Below, piece by piece: positions 1 to 11,139 of a stretch of 64,000 bases of DNA. The notes below the pieces were generated by a model. That model was given only the letters and a program-made list of their open reading frames with translations, was not told the origin of the DNA and searched no databases. Position 1 is the stretch's first letter. Every line of letters starts with the position of its first letter. Origin of the DNA: Bettongia penicillata ogilbyi (Eukaryota; Chordata; Mammalia; Diprotodontia; Potoroidae); NCBI GenBank assembly GCA_023548195.1, contig JAJHZJ010000269.1, positions 372,001 to 436,000 on the forward strand, given 5' to 3'. The position numbers and the translations under genes were made by a program.

Positions 1-335
1 TGCTTTGTCACTGACATTTGAAGCTTTGTTTGGCATTTGTGGGTTGAATAATAAGGGAATCAAAGCTACTGCCAAGGTTTTTGCCCCTGAAGCCTGTTTG
101 TGCCGTGCAGCCAAGGCTGTGCTGTGCTCAGAGGGTTGCACTCTGCTCTGAGTCTGATTTTATTTCTGTCTGCCTTGCATGCTGTCTTTGGCTGGAAATC
201 TCTTTCACTCTGCCATTTTCAGGCTTCTGTTGCTCTAGAATTTTTTCACGGTCATTTTATTTACAGGTATTTTATGGGTTATGTGAGGGTAGCTAGAGTA
301 GGTAAGTCTTTCTACTCCACCATCTTGACTCTGCT
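1..335 (-). mobile_element. HAL1/L1 5' end, truncated by window edge (copy A)
   Basis: Read on the minus strand, this matches the 5' untranslated part of the other HAL1 copies, for example the stretch around 50,505 with the shared words for CTTTGAAGCTTTCTTT and GTGGGTTGAGA. The L1-type 5' end lies at about 320-335: CCATCTTG at 320-327 is the complement of CAAGATGG, followed by the 'tagaaag'-type sequence. The rest of the element would lie to the left of the window. The short open frames here are chance frames in untranslated sequence. Confidence 0.65.
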
Positions 336-704
336 CCTCTCTGTCTCTTTTCAAAAGTCTATGTTTCTGACTGCTCCTTTCCCCAATCTTCCCTCTCTGC
401 TTTCATCCATCCCTTATCCCCTTTTCCCTACTTTACTTTAGGGTTAAGATGCTGGATTATATGTATATTTTATTCCCTCCTTAAGCCAAATCTAGTAAGA
501 GTAAGGGTCATGAATTCCCTCTCACTTCCCCTCTTTTCCCCTACATTGTTAAGTCTTTTTCTTCCCTCTTTAATTTGAGGTAATTTGCCCTATTCCATGT
601 GTCCTTTCCTCCTTTTCCTCCTTCTATATTCATTCCTCTCTAACCCTTTAATTTTATTTTTAGATATTATCCCTTGATATTATATTAACCATGTGCCCCC
701 CCCT

Positions 705-827
705 CTCTGTCTGTCTATCTATGTATCTATCTATCTTTCTACCTGACTGTCTATATAGGCATATGAATCTATGCATGTATATATGTATGCATTTATCTAT
801 CTATCTCTGTCTCTCTCTCTCTCTCAA

Positions 828-907
<80 letters not shown>
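705..907. repeat. Compound (TCTA)n/(TC)n/(TA)n microsatellite
   Basis: A run of TCTA and TC units passes into about 37 uninterrupted TA units (833-907). It sits where the other HAL1 copies carry a (GT)n/(CA)n block, so it is probably that built-in microsatellite drifted to TA. Short open frames rich in Tyr and Ile across it are artefacts of the repeat. Confidence 0.9.
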
Positions 908-910
<3 letters not shown>

Positions 911-1128
911 GTTGGTCTGTCTATGTATCCATCTCTCTTTTCCTGCCAGCTACTCTAATCCTAAGAATAGTCTCATAAGTTATAAATGTCATCATTTCAT
1001 GTAGGAATTTAAACAGTTCAAGTTTAATAAGTCACTTGTGACATATCTTTCCTATTTATCTTGTCATTCTTCTCTTGATTCTGGTATTTGAAAGTCAAAT
1101 TTTTTATTGAGTTCTGTTCTTTTCATTA

Positions 1129-1137
1129 AGAATACTT
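1129..1137. repeat. Target-site duplication of L1-I, left
   Basis: AGAATACTT is repeated at 10,201-10,209, directly after the A-rich tail of L1-I. The sequence on either side joins into one HAL1, which supports a simple L1-type insertion. Confidence 0.75.
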
Positions 1138-1639
1138 GAGACAATCATTGGAGGTGGACCCAAGATGGCAGAGTGAGAGCAACAACTCACTTAAGCTAAG
1201 GGGGATTCCTCTTACTCTGGCAGAGCAAAATGGGAAGGAGAGGGGCCACAGACCTGTGGAAACATGAAGTAGGACCCAGACAAGCCTCAGTGCTAGGAGA
1301 AGATCCCAAGGAATGGTGGAAACTTACACAGGGATCCAGGGGTGCCTCAGAATGCCAGGGGAAATGGGAAGACAATAGGGCAGCTGGGATCACCAACCCT
1401 TGAACTTGCCTTTCCTCAGCTCAGCTGAGGAGATGTCCCATGAACAAGTTAGCCCCGGGACTGATCAGGGAAACACAAAACAAAAGGATAAAAAACATTT
1501 GCCCTTAGTTCTTTTCACACCAGTCAGCTCATCATCAAGTTCTGTAGGTTCTAACTGAAAGAACCAGAAGCCACCACACACAATCACTTTCGTGAGCAGG
1601 ACAAATCAAAATACGGGTGACGAAAGCATAGAATCTTTC

Positions 1640-2610
1640 TATCGGAACAAAGACCAAAACACAAATACCAAAAAGGTCAGTAGTGAGTCTATACTTCCAT
1701 CGAAATCTTCAGAAGGGACTATGAAATGCTCGCATGCACAAACAGTTCTCCTGTAACAGCTGAAGAAGGAAATAGAAGAGAAACAGGTCAGTAATTTAAA
1801 AGTATGAAAAAAGAAATCCAAGAAGAGAACATCTCCTTAAAAAGGAAAATTGAACAAATGGAAAAGTAAGTTCAAAAACTAACTGGAGAAAATAACTACT
1901 TAAAGGAAAAAATTGGTCACATGGAGAAGGAGAAGCAAACAATTTGATAAAGAAGAAACCAATTAGATAAAAATTAGAATTGGGCAAGTAGAATGCAGTG
2001 ACTCTATGAGAGAGCAAGAATCAGTCAAATAAAATCTAAAGAAGGAAAAGATAGAAGAAAGTGTAAAATATCTAACTGGAAAAACAACTGATCTGGAAAA
2101 TAGATCCAGGAGAAAAAAATTAAGAATTATTGGCCTGCCAGAAAGCCATCATGAAAACAAGAGTCTGGACAGTACCTTCCAGGAAATCATCAAGGAAAAC
2201 TGCCCAGATGTGCTTAAACCAGAGGACAAAATAGTCATCAAATGAATCCACCATTCACCTCCCAAAAGGGATCCCAAACTCAAAACCCCAAGTAATATCA
2301 TTGCCAAATTCCAGAACTATCAAGTGAAGGAGAAAATACTACAGGCAATCAGAAAGAAACAAATCACATATCAAGGAGCTACAGTCAGGATCACACAGTA
2401 CCTTGCAGTTTTTATACTAAAAGATTGAAGGAATTGGAATCCAATATTAGGTAAGGCAAAGGAGCTGGGACTACAACCAAGGATCAGCTCCCTAGCAAAG
2501 TTCAGCACAATATTTCAGGCAAGTAGATGGTCATTCAACGAAGTAAAGGATTTCCAGACTTTCCTGACAAAAACACCAGAACTTAATAGACAATTCAATG
2601 TTTAAATTCA
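1640..2610 (+). pseudogene. L1 ORF1 pseudogene (L1-I)
   Basis: Degraded ORF1, the L1 RNA-binding, trimer-forming protein. Coiled-coil repeats are visible at about 1,790-2,000 (Glu/Lys/Gln-rich heptads), followed by the conserved ORF1 core. At 2,090-2,200 the translation gives blocks resembling the 'LENRSRR', 'GLPESH' and 'CPD' words seen in the other copies. Several stops and frame changes break the frame, so no functional product is possible. Confidence 0.75.
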
Positions 2611-3245
2611 GGTCTCAAGAGAAGCATAAAAAGGTAAACGGAGGTGGAGGGTGGGGTAGGAACTTGTTACTCAATTTGGGCAAAATGTTTACCTCCCTAT
2701 AAGGGAAGATGATACCTGTTATTCTTGAAAATTGTGCATCTCTTATGAAATATAAAAGGGATATACATAGAGGGAATGGGTATAAATTAAATGAAGTCAT
2801 TTTAAAAATATGATTTAAGTATGTGAAAAAGATGGTAACAAGAAGTGTGAAAAGGAAGAAGCAGAAAATGGTAAATTAAATCACAGGAAGAAGTACAAAA
2901 TTATAATAAAGGGAAGGAGGGGAGGGTGATGAGCATTGTTTGAGAGATACTCTCATCTGATTTGTTTCAAGAAGGGAACATTAAACTTAAGTAGATGATC
3001 CTAACTAGCTCTATAGGCAGTAGGAGGGGAAAGGACATGAAAGGGGAGGGGGAGCTAAAAGGGAGGGAAGAAGCAGTAAGGGTATAGGGGAGTAAAAGAT
3101 AGGGGAGCTAAAAGAAGGAAAGGAAGGCTTCAGGAGGTGGTGAGGAAAATGAAATCTATTGAGGAGGGGAAGGGAGATAACAGCACTAAAAGCACAAATG
3201 GTGGGAAAGAGGATGGAGTGAAATACACAGATTGCAATCATAACT

Positions 3246-6200
3246 GTGAATGTGAATGGAGTAAAATCTCCCATAAAATGGAGGCAGATAGCAAAATGGA
3301 TTAAAAATCATAATCCAACGATACGTTGTTTACAAGAAACACATTTGAAACAGGGAGATACACACAGGGTGAAGGTAAAATGTTGGAGGAGAATATATTG
3401 TTCTTCAGCTGATGTAAGAAAAGCAGGAGTACCAATCCTAATCTTAGACAAAGTAAAAACAGAAATCTAATCTAATAAAAAGAGATAAGGAAGGAAACTA
3501 TATCCTGCTAAAAGGCATCATAGAAAATGAAGCAATATCATCACTAAACAGGTATGCTCCAAGATGTATAGCATGCAAATTCTTAGAGGAGAGTTTGGGG
3601 GAGTAGAAGGAAGAAATAGATAGCAAAACTATACTATTGGGGGACCTTATCCTCCTCTCTCTGACCTTGATAAATCTAACCTAGGAATAAACAGGAAAGA
3701 TGTTAAGGAGGTAAATAAACCTCTGGATAAGGTAGATATGACAGATCTCAGGAGGAAATTGAACAGGAATAGAAAAGAATATACATTTTTCTCAGCAGGA
3801 TATGATACATACACAAAAACGGACCATGTACTAGGACATAAAAACCTCATATTTCAGTGGAAAAAGCCTGAGATAGTCAATGCAATAATGCAATAATAAT
3901 AATGCAATAAAAATTGTATGTAATTAAAGACCATGGAAAGATACACCAAAAATGAATTGGAAACCAAATAATCTAATCCTAAAGAAGAAGTGGATTAAAC
4001 AACAAATCACAGAAACAATCAACAACTTCATTCAAGAGAATGACAGCAATGAGACAACCTACCAAATCTTCTGGGATACTGCAAAAGCAGTTCTTATGGA
4101 ATGTTTAATATCTTTGATTGCCTACTTAAATAAAATCCAGAAAGAGGAGATCAATGACTTGAGCATGCAGCTGGAAAAGCTAGAAAAGAAAAAATTGAAA
4201 ATCCTCAAGTTAATACCAAATTAGAAATATTGAAAATCAAAGGAGAGATTAATAAAATTTGAATTAAGAAAACTATGGAATTAAGAAATAAAACCAATAG
4301 TTGCTTTTGTGAAAAAAAGCTAATAAAATTAATTAATTTTTGGTCAATTTGATTTAAAAAAAAGAAGAAAATCATATTACTAATAAAAAACGAAGGAGTG
4401 AACTCACCTCCAATGAGGAGGAAAAAGAACAATAATTAGAAATTATTTTGCCCAACTTTATGTCCATAAATTCGACCATCTAAATGAGATGGATGAGTGT
4501 TTCAAAAAATACGAATTGTCCAGATTGACAGAAGAGGAAATTGAATACTTAAACAACTCCATCCCAGAAAATGAAATTGAAGAAGCCGTCAGTGAACTCC
4601 ATAAGAAAAAATCGCCAAGGCCAGATGGATTTACAAGTGAATTCTATCAAATATTCAAATAACAGTTAGCTCCAATATTAAATAGGCTGTTTTTGAAAAC
4701 TGAGGAAGAATGAGTCGTCCTACATTCTTTTTATGAGACACAAATGGTTTTGATACCTACATAAGGAAGAGATAAAAAAAGAAGAAAATTGTAGACCAAT
4801 TTCTCTAATGACTATAAATGCAAAAATTTTAAATAAGATTTTAGCAAGACGGATACAGCATTTTGTCACGAGAATAATACATTATGATGAGGTAGGATTC
4901 ATAGCAGGAATGCAAGGCTGGTTTAATATTAGGAAAATTATTGGCATTATCGATCATATCAACAACAAAACCAACAGAAACCACATGATTATCTATCTCA
5001 ATAGATGGAGAAAAATCTCTTCGACAAAATGCAACTCTCATTCCTATTAAAAACTCTGGAGAACATAGGAATAAAGGGAACTTTTCACAAAGTAATAAGT
5101 AGTATCTACCTAAATCCTTTAGGAAACATTATATGCACTGGAGATAACCTAGATGCATTTCCAATAAGATCAGGGGTGAAAAAAGGATATCCATTATGAC
5201 CACTATTATTCAATATGGTACTGGAAGTATTAGCTATAGTGATTAAACAAGATAAAGAAATTGAAAGAATAAGAATAAGTGAAGGAGAAATAAGTTATCA
5301 CTCTTTGCAGGTGATATAATGATACACTTAGAGAATCCGAGGGATTCAACTAAAATCTACGTGAAATAAGAAACAATTTTGGCAAATTTGCACATTGCAA
5401 AATAAACCCCCACAAATCTGCTGCATTCCTGTATATTAGTAACAAAGTCCAACAACAAGAGACAGAAAGAGAAATCCCATTTAAAGCTAGGGTAGACACT
5501 TTAAAATATTTGGTAGCTTACCTGCCAAAACAAACCCAGGGTCTATATGAACACAATTACAGACATTTTTTTGCACAAAGAACATCCCATGGGTAGGCTG
5601 AGCCAATATAATATATATATATGACAATTCCGCCTAAATTTATGTACTTATTTAGTGCCATACCAATTAAACTATCAGATAATTATTTTCTAGAGCTGAA
5701 TAAAATGATATCAAAAATCATCTGGAAAAAACAAAAGATCCAAAGTATCAAAGGGACTAATGAAAAGCAGTGCTAGGGAGGGTGGCCTAGAGATTCCGGA
5801 TCTCAAATTGTACTATAAAGCAGCAATTATCAAAACCACTTGGTACTGGCTAAGAAACATAAGGGTAGTTGAGGAAATCAAGATACAGTAGGCAATTAAT
5901 ATAGCAGACTCCTCTTTGATAAACCAAAGGATCCCAGCTTCTGGGATAAGAATTTACTTTTCAAAAAAAAAATTGCTGGGAAAACTGTACAAAAGTGGGG
6001 TGGAAACTAGGCATTGACCAATGACTGGCACCATACGCAAGAATAAATTCCAAATGGGTACACAATCTAGGTATAAAGACTGATACTGTGAGCAACCTGC
6101 AGGAGGAAGGAAGAGTGTATTTATCAGATTTATGGAGAAGACAAGAAGTTTTGACTAAAAAAGAGATATAAGGCATTTTTACATTATAATAAAAAATATA

Positions 6201-6908
6201 ATAATATAAAAATAATAAAGTAAGATTAATAATTTTGATTACATTAAATTGAGAAGTTTTTGCACAACCAAACCCAATGCAACCAAAATTCCAAGGAATA
6301 TAGTACATTGAGAAAATAAATTTTGCAACTAATCTTGGAGATGAAGCCCTCATTTGTAGAATATGTATAGAACTGAGTCAAATGTACAATACAAGTTATT
6401 CTCCAATTGATAAATGGGCAAAGGATATGAACAGGAAATATTCAGAGGAAGAAATTAAAGATATCTATAATCATATGAAAAAATGCTCTAAATCTCTTTT
6501 AATTGGAGAGATGTAAATTAAAACCATTATGAAGCACCACATCGTACCTATCAGATTGGCAAACATGACAGAACAGGAAAGTGATAAACGTTGGAGATGA
6601 TGTGGGAGAGTTGGAACAATAATTTATTGTTGGTGGAGCGGTGGGCTCATCCAACCATTCTTCAGATTAATTTGGAACTATGCCCAAACGGCTACAAAAA
6701 TGTGCATACCTTTTTATCCAGCAATATTGCTTTTAGGACTGAATCCCCAGGAGATCGTAAAAATGGGAAAATGTCCCACATGTACAAAAATATTTATAGC
6801 AGCACTCTTTATAGTGGCCAAGAACTGGACATCAAGGGGATGCCCATCAACTAGGGAATGGCTGGATAAATGATGTTATATGAATACAGTGGAATACTAT
6901 TTTGCTTT
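3246..6908 (+). pseudogene. L1 ORF2 pseudogene (endonuclease-reverse transcriptase), L1-I
   Basis: ORF2 starts at 3,246 with the endonuclease N-terminus: an NVNG block, then 'CLQETHLKQG' with the conserved Gln-Glu-Thr. The fingers and palm of the reverse transcriptase are readable at 4,808-5,199, including a '[13 protein letters not shown]' block. The catalytic box at 5,304-5,315 reads FAGD where L1 has F/YADD, so one metal-binding Asp is lost. Many stops and frameshifts occur. The C-terminal end was split by the HAL1 at 6,926 and resumes at 9,698. Confidence 0.88.
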
Positions 6909-6925
6909 AAGAAATGATGAACAAG
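6909..6925. repeat. Target-site duplication of HAL1 copy C, left
   Basis: AAGAAATGATGAACAAG is perfectly repeated at 9,681-9,697 after an A-tail. The 17-bp length and the TTCTT/AAAG-type nick site on the opposite strand fit L1 endonuclease. Confidence 0.95.
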
Positions 6926-7557
6926 GGGTGCAGCCAAGATGGTGGAGTAGAAAGACTCACATATGCTAGCTCCGAACCCACAGCCCATATATTTCCTGCA
7001 AGAAGAACTCCCCACAAATTCTGGAGCACTACAAGGCGCACAGAAACACAGTGGAAAAGATTTCCGTTCCAGAGAGCCCTGGAGAGTCGTCCCCAGGGGT
7101 CCGTCACGCTCCGGACAGCAGAGTCCACCCCTGCGCTGCCCTGGCCACATGGCCCCAGAGGAGTAGATCCGAACAGGCTTCAGGGATGGAACATCGGGTG
7201 GCTGCGAAGGTCCCTCTGCCCACAGATGCTACAGGTCAGTGAGAGAGACTCTTTGGCTGGCTGAGAGGGGAGCGGGGTGTCTCCGTGACTCGAGCCCCCT
7301 CGGGAGGCAGCTGGGACTCCCCAAGCAGCAGGCAGAAGTTCAGGGCCATTACCAAAGATCTCTGCATAAACCCCCTGAGAGAACTGAGCCTGGGAGGCGG
7401 CCCTGCCCCTACCCAAGCACCAGAACTTAAGCTCATATTGAATAGCAGCCGCTCCCGCCACGGAAAGCCCATTTGAATTTCAGACCCCAATCGCTAGCTG
7501 GGCAGATCTAGGTGGGGGTGGACAGGAATCTCAGAAGTCAAGTAACTGGCTGGGAAA

Positions 7558-8517
7558 ATGCCCAGAAAAGGAAGAAAAATAAGATTATAGAAAGCTACTT
7601 TGATGGGGGTACAGATGTTCCCACCTTTCAATTCTGGTGATGAGCAACTATTCTTACAATCAGGAAAAGACATGGAGGTCGGGGCCTCTGTATCCCAGGC
7701 ATCCAAGGTGGATGTCCGGTGGGCTCAGGCCTTGGAAGAGCTCAAAAAGGATTTTGAAAATTAAGTTAGACAGGTGGCGGAAAAACTGGGAAGAGAAAGG
7801 AGAGAGATGCAAGAAAAGCATGAAAAATAGGTCAATACCTTGTTAAAGGAGACCCAAAAAAATGCTCAAAAAAATAACACCTTGAAAAATAGGCTCACTC
7901 AATTGGCAAAAGATGTGCAAAAAGCCAATGAGGAGAAGAATGCTTTCAAAAGCAAAATTAGCCAAATGGAAAAAGAGGTTCAAAAGCTCACTGAAGATAA
8001 TAGTTCTCTCAAAATTAGAATGGAACAGATGGAGTCTAATGACTTTCCGAGAAACCAAGAAATCACACACAAAAAAAAAAAAAAATCAAAAGAATGAAAA
8101 AATGGAAGAGAATGTGAAATATCTCATTGGAAAAACAACTGACCTGGAAAATAGATCCAGGAGAGAAATTTATAAATTCTGGGACTACCTGAAAGCCATG
8201 ATCAAAAAAAGAGCCTAGACATCATCTTCCATGAAATTATGGAGGAAAACTCCCCTGATATTCTACAACCAGAGGGCAAAATAAGTATTGAAAGAATCCA
8301 TCAATCACCCCCTGAAAGAGATCCAAAAAAAGAAACTCCTAAGAACATTGTTGTCAAATTCCAGAATTCCCAGGTCAAGGAGAAAATATTGCAAGCAGCT
8401 AGAAAGAAACAATTCCAGTATTGTGGAAATAAAATCAGGATGACACAAGATTTAGCAGCATCTACATTAAGGAATGGAAGGGTGTGGAATAGGATATTCC
8501 AGACGTCAAAGAACTAG
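7558..8517 (+). pseudogene. HAL1 ORF1 pseudogene (copy C)
   Basis: Begins with an MPRKGRK basic start typical of L1 ORF1, then an acidic stretch, a long Lys/Glu coiled coil (about 7,840-8,060), and the RRM and C-terminal domains ('ISIERIHQSPPERDP', 'ITQDLAAST'-like words near 8,280-8,480). The family product is an RNA-binding chaperone that coats its RNA. Stops (for example soon after the start and at about 7,830), an expanded A-run near 8,072-8,085 and frame changes inactivate it. Confidence 0.85.
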
Positions 8518-8800
8518 GACTCAAACCAAGAATCACCTACCCAGCAAAACTGAGTATAATACTTCAGGGGAAAGTATGGTCTTTCAATGAAACAGAGGAC
8601 TTTCAACCATTCTTGATGAAAAGACCAGAGCTGAAAAGAAAATTTGACTTTCCAACACAAGAATGAGAAGAAGCATGAAAAAGTAAACAGCAAAGAGAAG
8701 TCATAAGGGACTTACCAAAAGTGAACTGTTTAGATTCCTGCATGGAAAGACAATATTTGTAACTCTTAAAATTTTTCAGTATCTGGGTAGTTGGTGGGAC

Positions 8801-8860
8801 CACACACACACACATACACACACACACATGTACACTCATGCATGCACATACAGAGACAGA
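8801..8860. repeat. (CA)n block in HAL1 3' UTR
   Basis: Interrupted CA repeat directly after a 'GGTGGGACC' word that precedes the same repeat in the other plus-strand copies at 53,297 and 63,017. It is part of the element and not a random later microsatellite. Confidence 0.85.
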
Positions 8861-9680
8861 GAGCACAGAGTGAATTGATTAGGATGGGACCATATCTTAA
8901 AATAAATTAAGGTAAATGCTGAGAGAGAAATGTAGTGGGAGGAAAGAGGGTGAAATGGAATAGGGTAAATTATATTTCATTCAAGAGGCAAGCAGGAGAC
9001 TTTTTAGTGGATGGAAAAAGAGGAGAGCTGAGAAAAAAACAAGAAGTTTACTCTCATCACATTCGACTAAAGGAAGGAATAAAATGCACACTCATTTTAG
9101 TATGAAAACCTATGTTACAATACAGGAAAGTGGGGAAGAAGGAGATAAGCAAGGGCGGGGGGGATGATGGTAGGGAGGGCAATGAGAGGAGGGAGCAATG
9201 TGAAGTCAACACTCGGGGAGGGACAGGATCAAAAGACAGAATAGAAACAATAGGGTTCAGGATAAGATGGAGGGAAATACAGTTAGTCTTACACAATACG
9301 ACTATTATCAAAGTCATTTGTAAAACTACACAGATATGGCCTGTATTGAATTGCCTGCCTTCCCAACGGGAACGGGTAGGGAGTGAGGGATTGGGAGAAT
9401 TTGGAACTCAAAGTTTTAGGAACAACTGTTTAGTATTGTTCTTGCTACTAGGCAATAAGAAATACAGTTAATGGGGAATAGAAAGTCATCTGGCCTTATA
9501 GGACAAAAGAGAAGATGGGGACAAGAGAAGGGAGGAATGATAGAAGAGAGGGCAGATTGGTGATAGGGAAAATTAGATTGCTCAGGGGGGAGGGGACAAC
9601 AGGGGAGAAAATTTGGACCCCAAAATTTTGTGAAAATGAATGTAAGAAGTTCAATAAATAAATTTTTATTAAAAAAAAAA

Positions 9681-10200
9681 AAGAAATGATGAACAAGAAG
9701 ACTTCAGAGAGGCCTGGAACAACTTATGTCATCTGATGCTGAGCAAAAGGAGCAGAGCCAGGAGAGCTTTGTGCATAGCAATTACCACAGTGTGTGAGAA
9801 TTTTTTCTGGTAGACTTGGATCTTCAGAGCAATGCAAGGACTTCAAAGTAATTCCCAATGATCTTCTAAGGCAAAATGCCTTCCACATCCTGAAAAAGAA
9901 CTATGGAATTCAATCACAGAATATATCAAATCATTTGTGTGTGTGTGTGTATTTAGTGTTGTGGTTTGTTATATGATTTCTCTCATTTATTTCAGTTCTT
10001 CTACACAACATGACTATAGTGAAAATGTATTCAATAGGAATGTATGTGTAGATCCTATATAGAATTATATGCCATCTCGGGGAGGAAGGGGGTGGTGGGT
10101 GGTAGGTAGTGGTGAAGTCTATGCTTTATGGTAGTGATTGTAGAACACTAAAAATAAATAAAATTAATCTAAAAAATAAAAATAAATAAATACACAAAAG
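9681..10200 (+). mobile_element. L1-I 3' end, after the HAL1 insertion
   Basis: Begins with the right TSD copy (9,681-9,697) and continues the C-terminal end of ORF2 and the 3' UTR. Landmarks are 'TCTGATGCTGAGC', a (GT)n block at 9,935-9,950, a G-rich run near 10,078-10,115, and the 'AATAAATAAAATTAATC' tail. The same tail words occur at 31,396-31,689 and 39,102-39,601. Confidence 0.85.
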
Positions 10201-10497
10201 AGAATACTTTACATTCCTCTATTTCATTGAATTTCCACTTTTATTCCACTCAAATTTTTGTGGACAGATGATTCTTGTTTTTCATCCTAGCTCCTTTGAT
10301 CTCTGGAATATCATATTCTAAGCCCTTTGAGTCTGTAATGTAGAACTTGCTAGATCTTGTGTTATCCTGAAACAATACTCAAAACGTTTCTTTCTGTCTG
10401 CTTGCAATTGTTTTTCTTTTTTCCTTGACCTGGGACTTTTGGAATTTGACTGCAATATTTCTAGGAGTTTTCCATTTGGGATCTCTTTCAAGAAGCA
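10201..10497 (-). mobile_element. HAL1 copy B, right portion (ORF1 C-terminal part)
   Basis: Continues copy B after L1-I. On the minus strand it reads the ORF1 C-terminus: blocks like those for the 'RKK.F.Y.GN' and 'ITQDLAAST' words, and the 'PKNI..KFQN' region. It ends abruptly at about 10,497 against unrelated plus-strand sequence. Confidence 0.75.
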
Positions 10498-10795
10498 ATG
10501 AGTGGGGGAGCAGATTCAAGATGTTGGAGAAGTGGAGACCTGTTAGATTTCTCCACCCAATCTTAAAAAAGGTTTATAAAAATGACCCTAAAGAAATTTT
10601 AGAGCAGCCAAAGCCAGAAAATGAGGGACTGATGTAAATTCCCAGACCAATGCAATTTGGAAGGTCAACAGGAAGGGTCTATTGCACAAGCCTGGGAGGA
10701 GATTGCAAGTCAATCTGGGCCTCATAAGTGAGTTGAGATAGAGTTGATCTTAGGGAACTGAACTATTGGCAGCTGCTATCATTTCCAGATTTCTC
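10498..10795 (+). mobile_element. Possible L1 5' UTR fragment
   Basis: Starts with 'GGGGGAGCAGATTCAAGATG', which resembles the L1 5' terminal motif around CAAGATGG. The remaining 270 bases do not match the other 5' UTRs here well, so this could be another L1 subfamily or unrelated sequence. Confidence 0.35.
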
Positions 10796-10799
10796 AATC

Positions 10800-11130
10800 C
10801 ACACTTTCTGAAGACAACTTTGGTTGACTGGTTTTTCAAGATTTTCTTGCATCACTTTCATTTTTCTTCCCAATTTTTCCTCTACTTCTCTTACTTGATT
10901 TTAAAAATACTTTTTGAGCTCTACCATGGCTCATTAATAATTGATATTTTCTTGGAGGCTTTGGATGCAAGAGCTTTAACTTTTCCTTTCTTCCTCTGGT
11001 GGTATATTTTGATCATCTTTGTCACCTACAATGAAAGAAAATACCTTTTCACCACGAAAATAAGAATATATAGTATATTCCTTTTTTCCCTGTTTGCTCA
11101 CTCTCCTAGCCAATTACTTGACGTTTGAGC
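10800..11130 (-). mobile_element. HAL1 ORF1 N-terminal fragment
   Basis: On the minus strand this matches the N-terminal third of HAL1 ORF1 and the sequence just upstream (compare 29,340-29,620 in copy D): the 'CTCTTACTTGATTTTAAAA' and 'CCAATTACTTGAC' words line up. It is probably the far part of copy B, with the middle of ORF1 missing. Confidence 0.6.
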
Positions 11131-11139
11131 TCTTTGTTA

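Larger units (their letters stand above)
345..1137 (-). mobile_element. HAL1 3' part (copy B, left portion)
   Basis: This is the 3' untranslated region of a minus-strand HAL1. It lines up with 45,240-45,900 of copy E: a pyrimidine-rich stretch, a simple-repeat block, then the 'AACAGTTCA' and 'CTTGATTCT..AGTCAAATTTTT' blocks near the end of ORF1. It stops at 1,137 in AGAATACTT, and the same word restarts the element at 10,201. The two parts were one element before the L1 at 1,138-10,200 landed in it. Confidence 0.7.
1138..6908 (+). mobile_element. Full-length L1, 5' portion (L1-I)
   Basis: A near full-length L1: 5' UTR from about 1,138 with CAAGATGG at 1,161-1,168, ORF1 remains at about 1,640-2,610, an inter-ORF spacer to 3,245, then ORF2. 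The 3' end lies at 9,698-10,200 beyond an inserted HAL1. Together the parts are about 6.3 kb. The flanking duplication is AGAATACTT at 1,129-1,137 and 10,201-10,209. It lies inside HAL1 copy B, so it is younger than that copy. Confidence 0.85.
6926..9680 (+). mobile_element. Full-length HAL1 (copy C) nested in L1-I
   Basis: A complete ORF1-only element of about 2.75 kb. The 5' end carries CAAGATGG (6,935-6,942). The 5' UTR runs to 7,557, ORF1 is at 7,558-8,517, and the 3' UTR holds a (CA)n block (8,801-8,860) and a purine-rich stretch, ending in an 'AATAAATAAATTTTT' region and an A-tail. No endonuclease or reverse-transcriptase sequence occurs between ORF1 and the tail. A perfect 17-bp TSD flanks it. 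The host is ORF2 of L1-I, in the same orientation. Confidence 0.9.

Noticed and set aside
6963..7490. Overlapping open frames on both strands near 7 kb (also near 29,800-30,280 and 61,293-61,690)
   Set aside because: These fall in the GC-richer HAL1 5' UTR, recur in each copy without conserved frame, and precede the real ORF1 start (MPRK).
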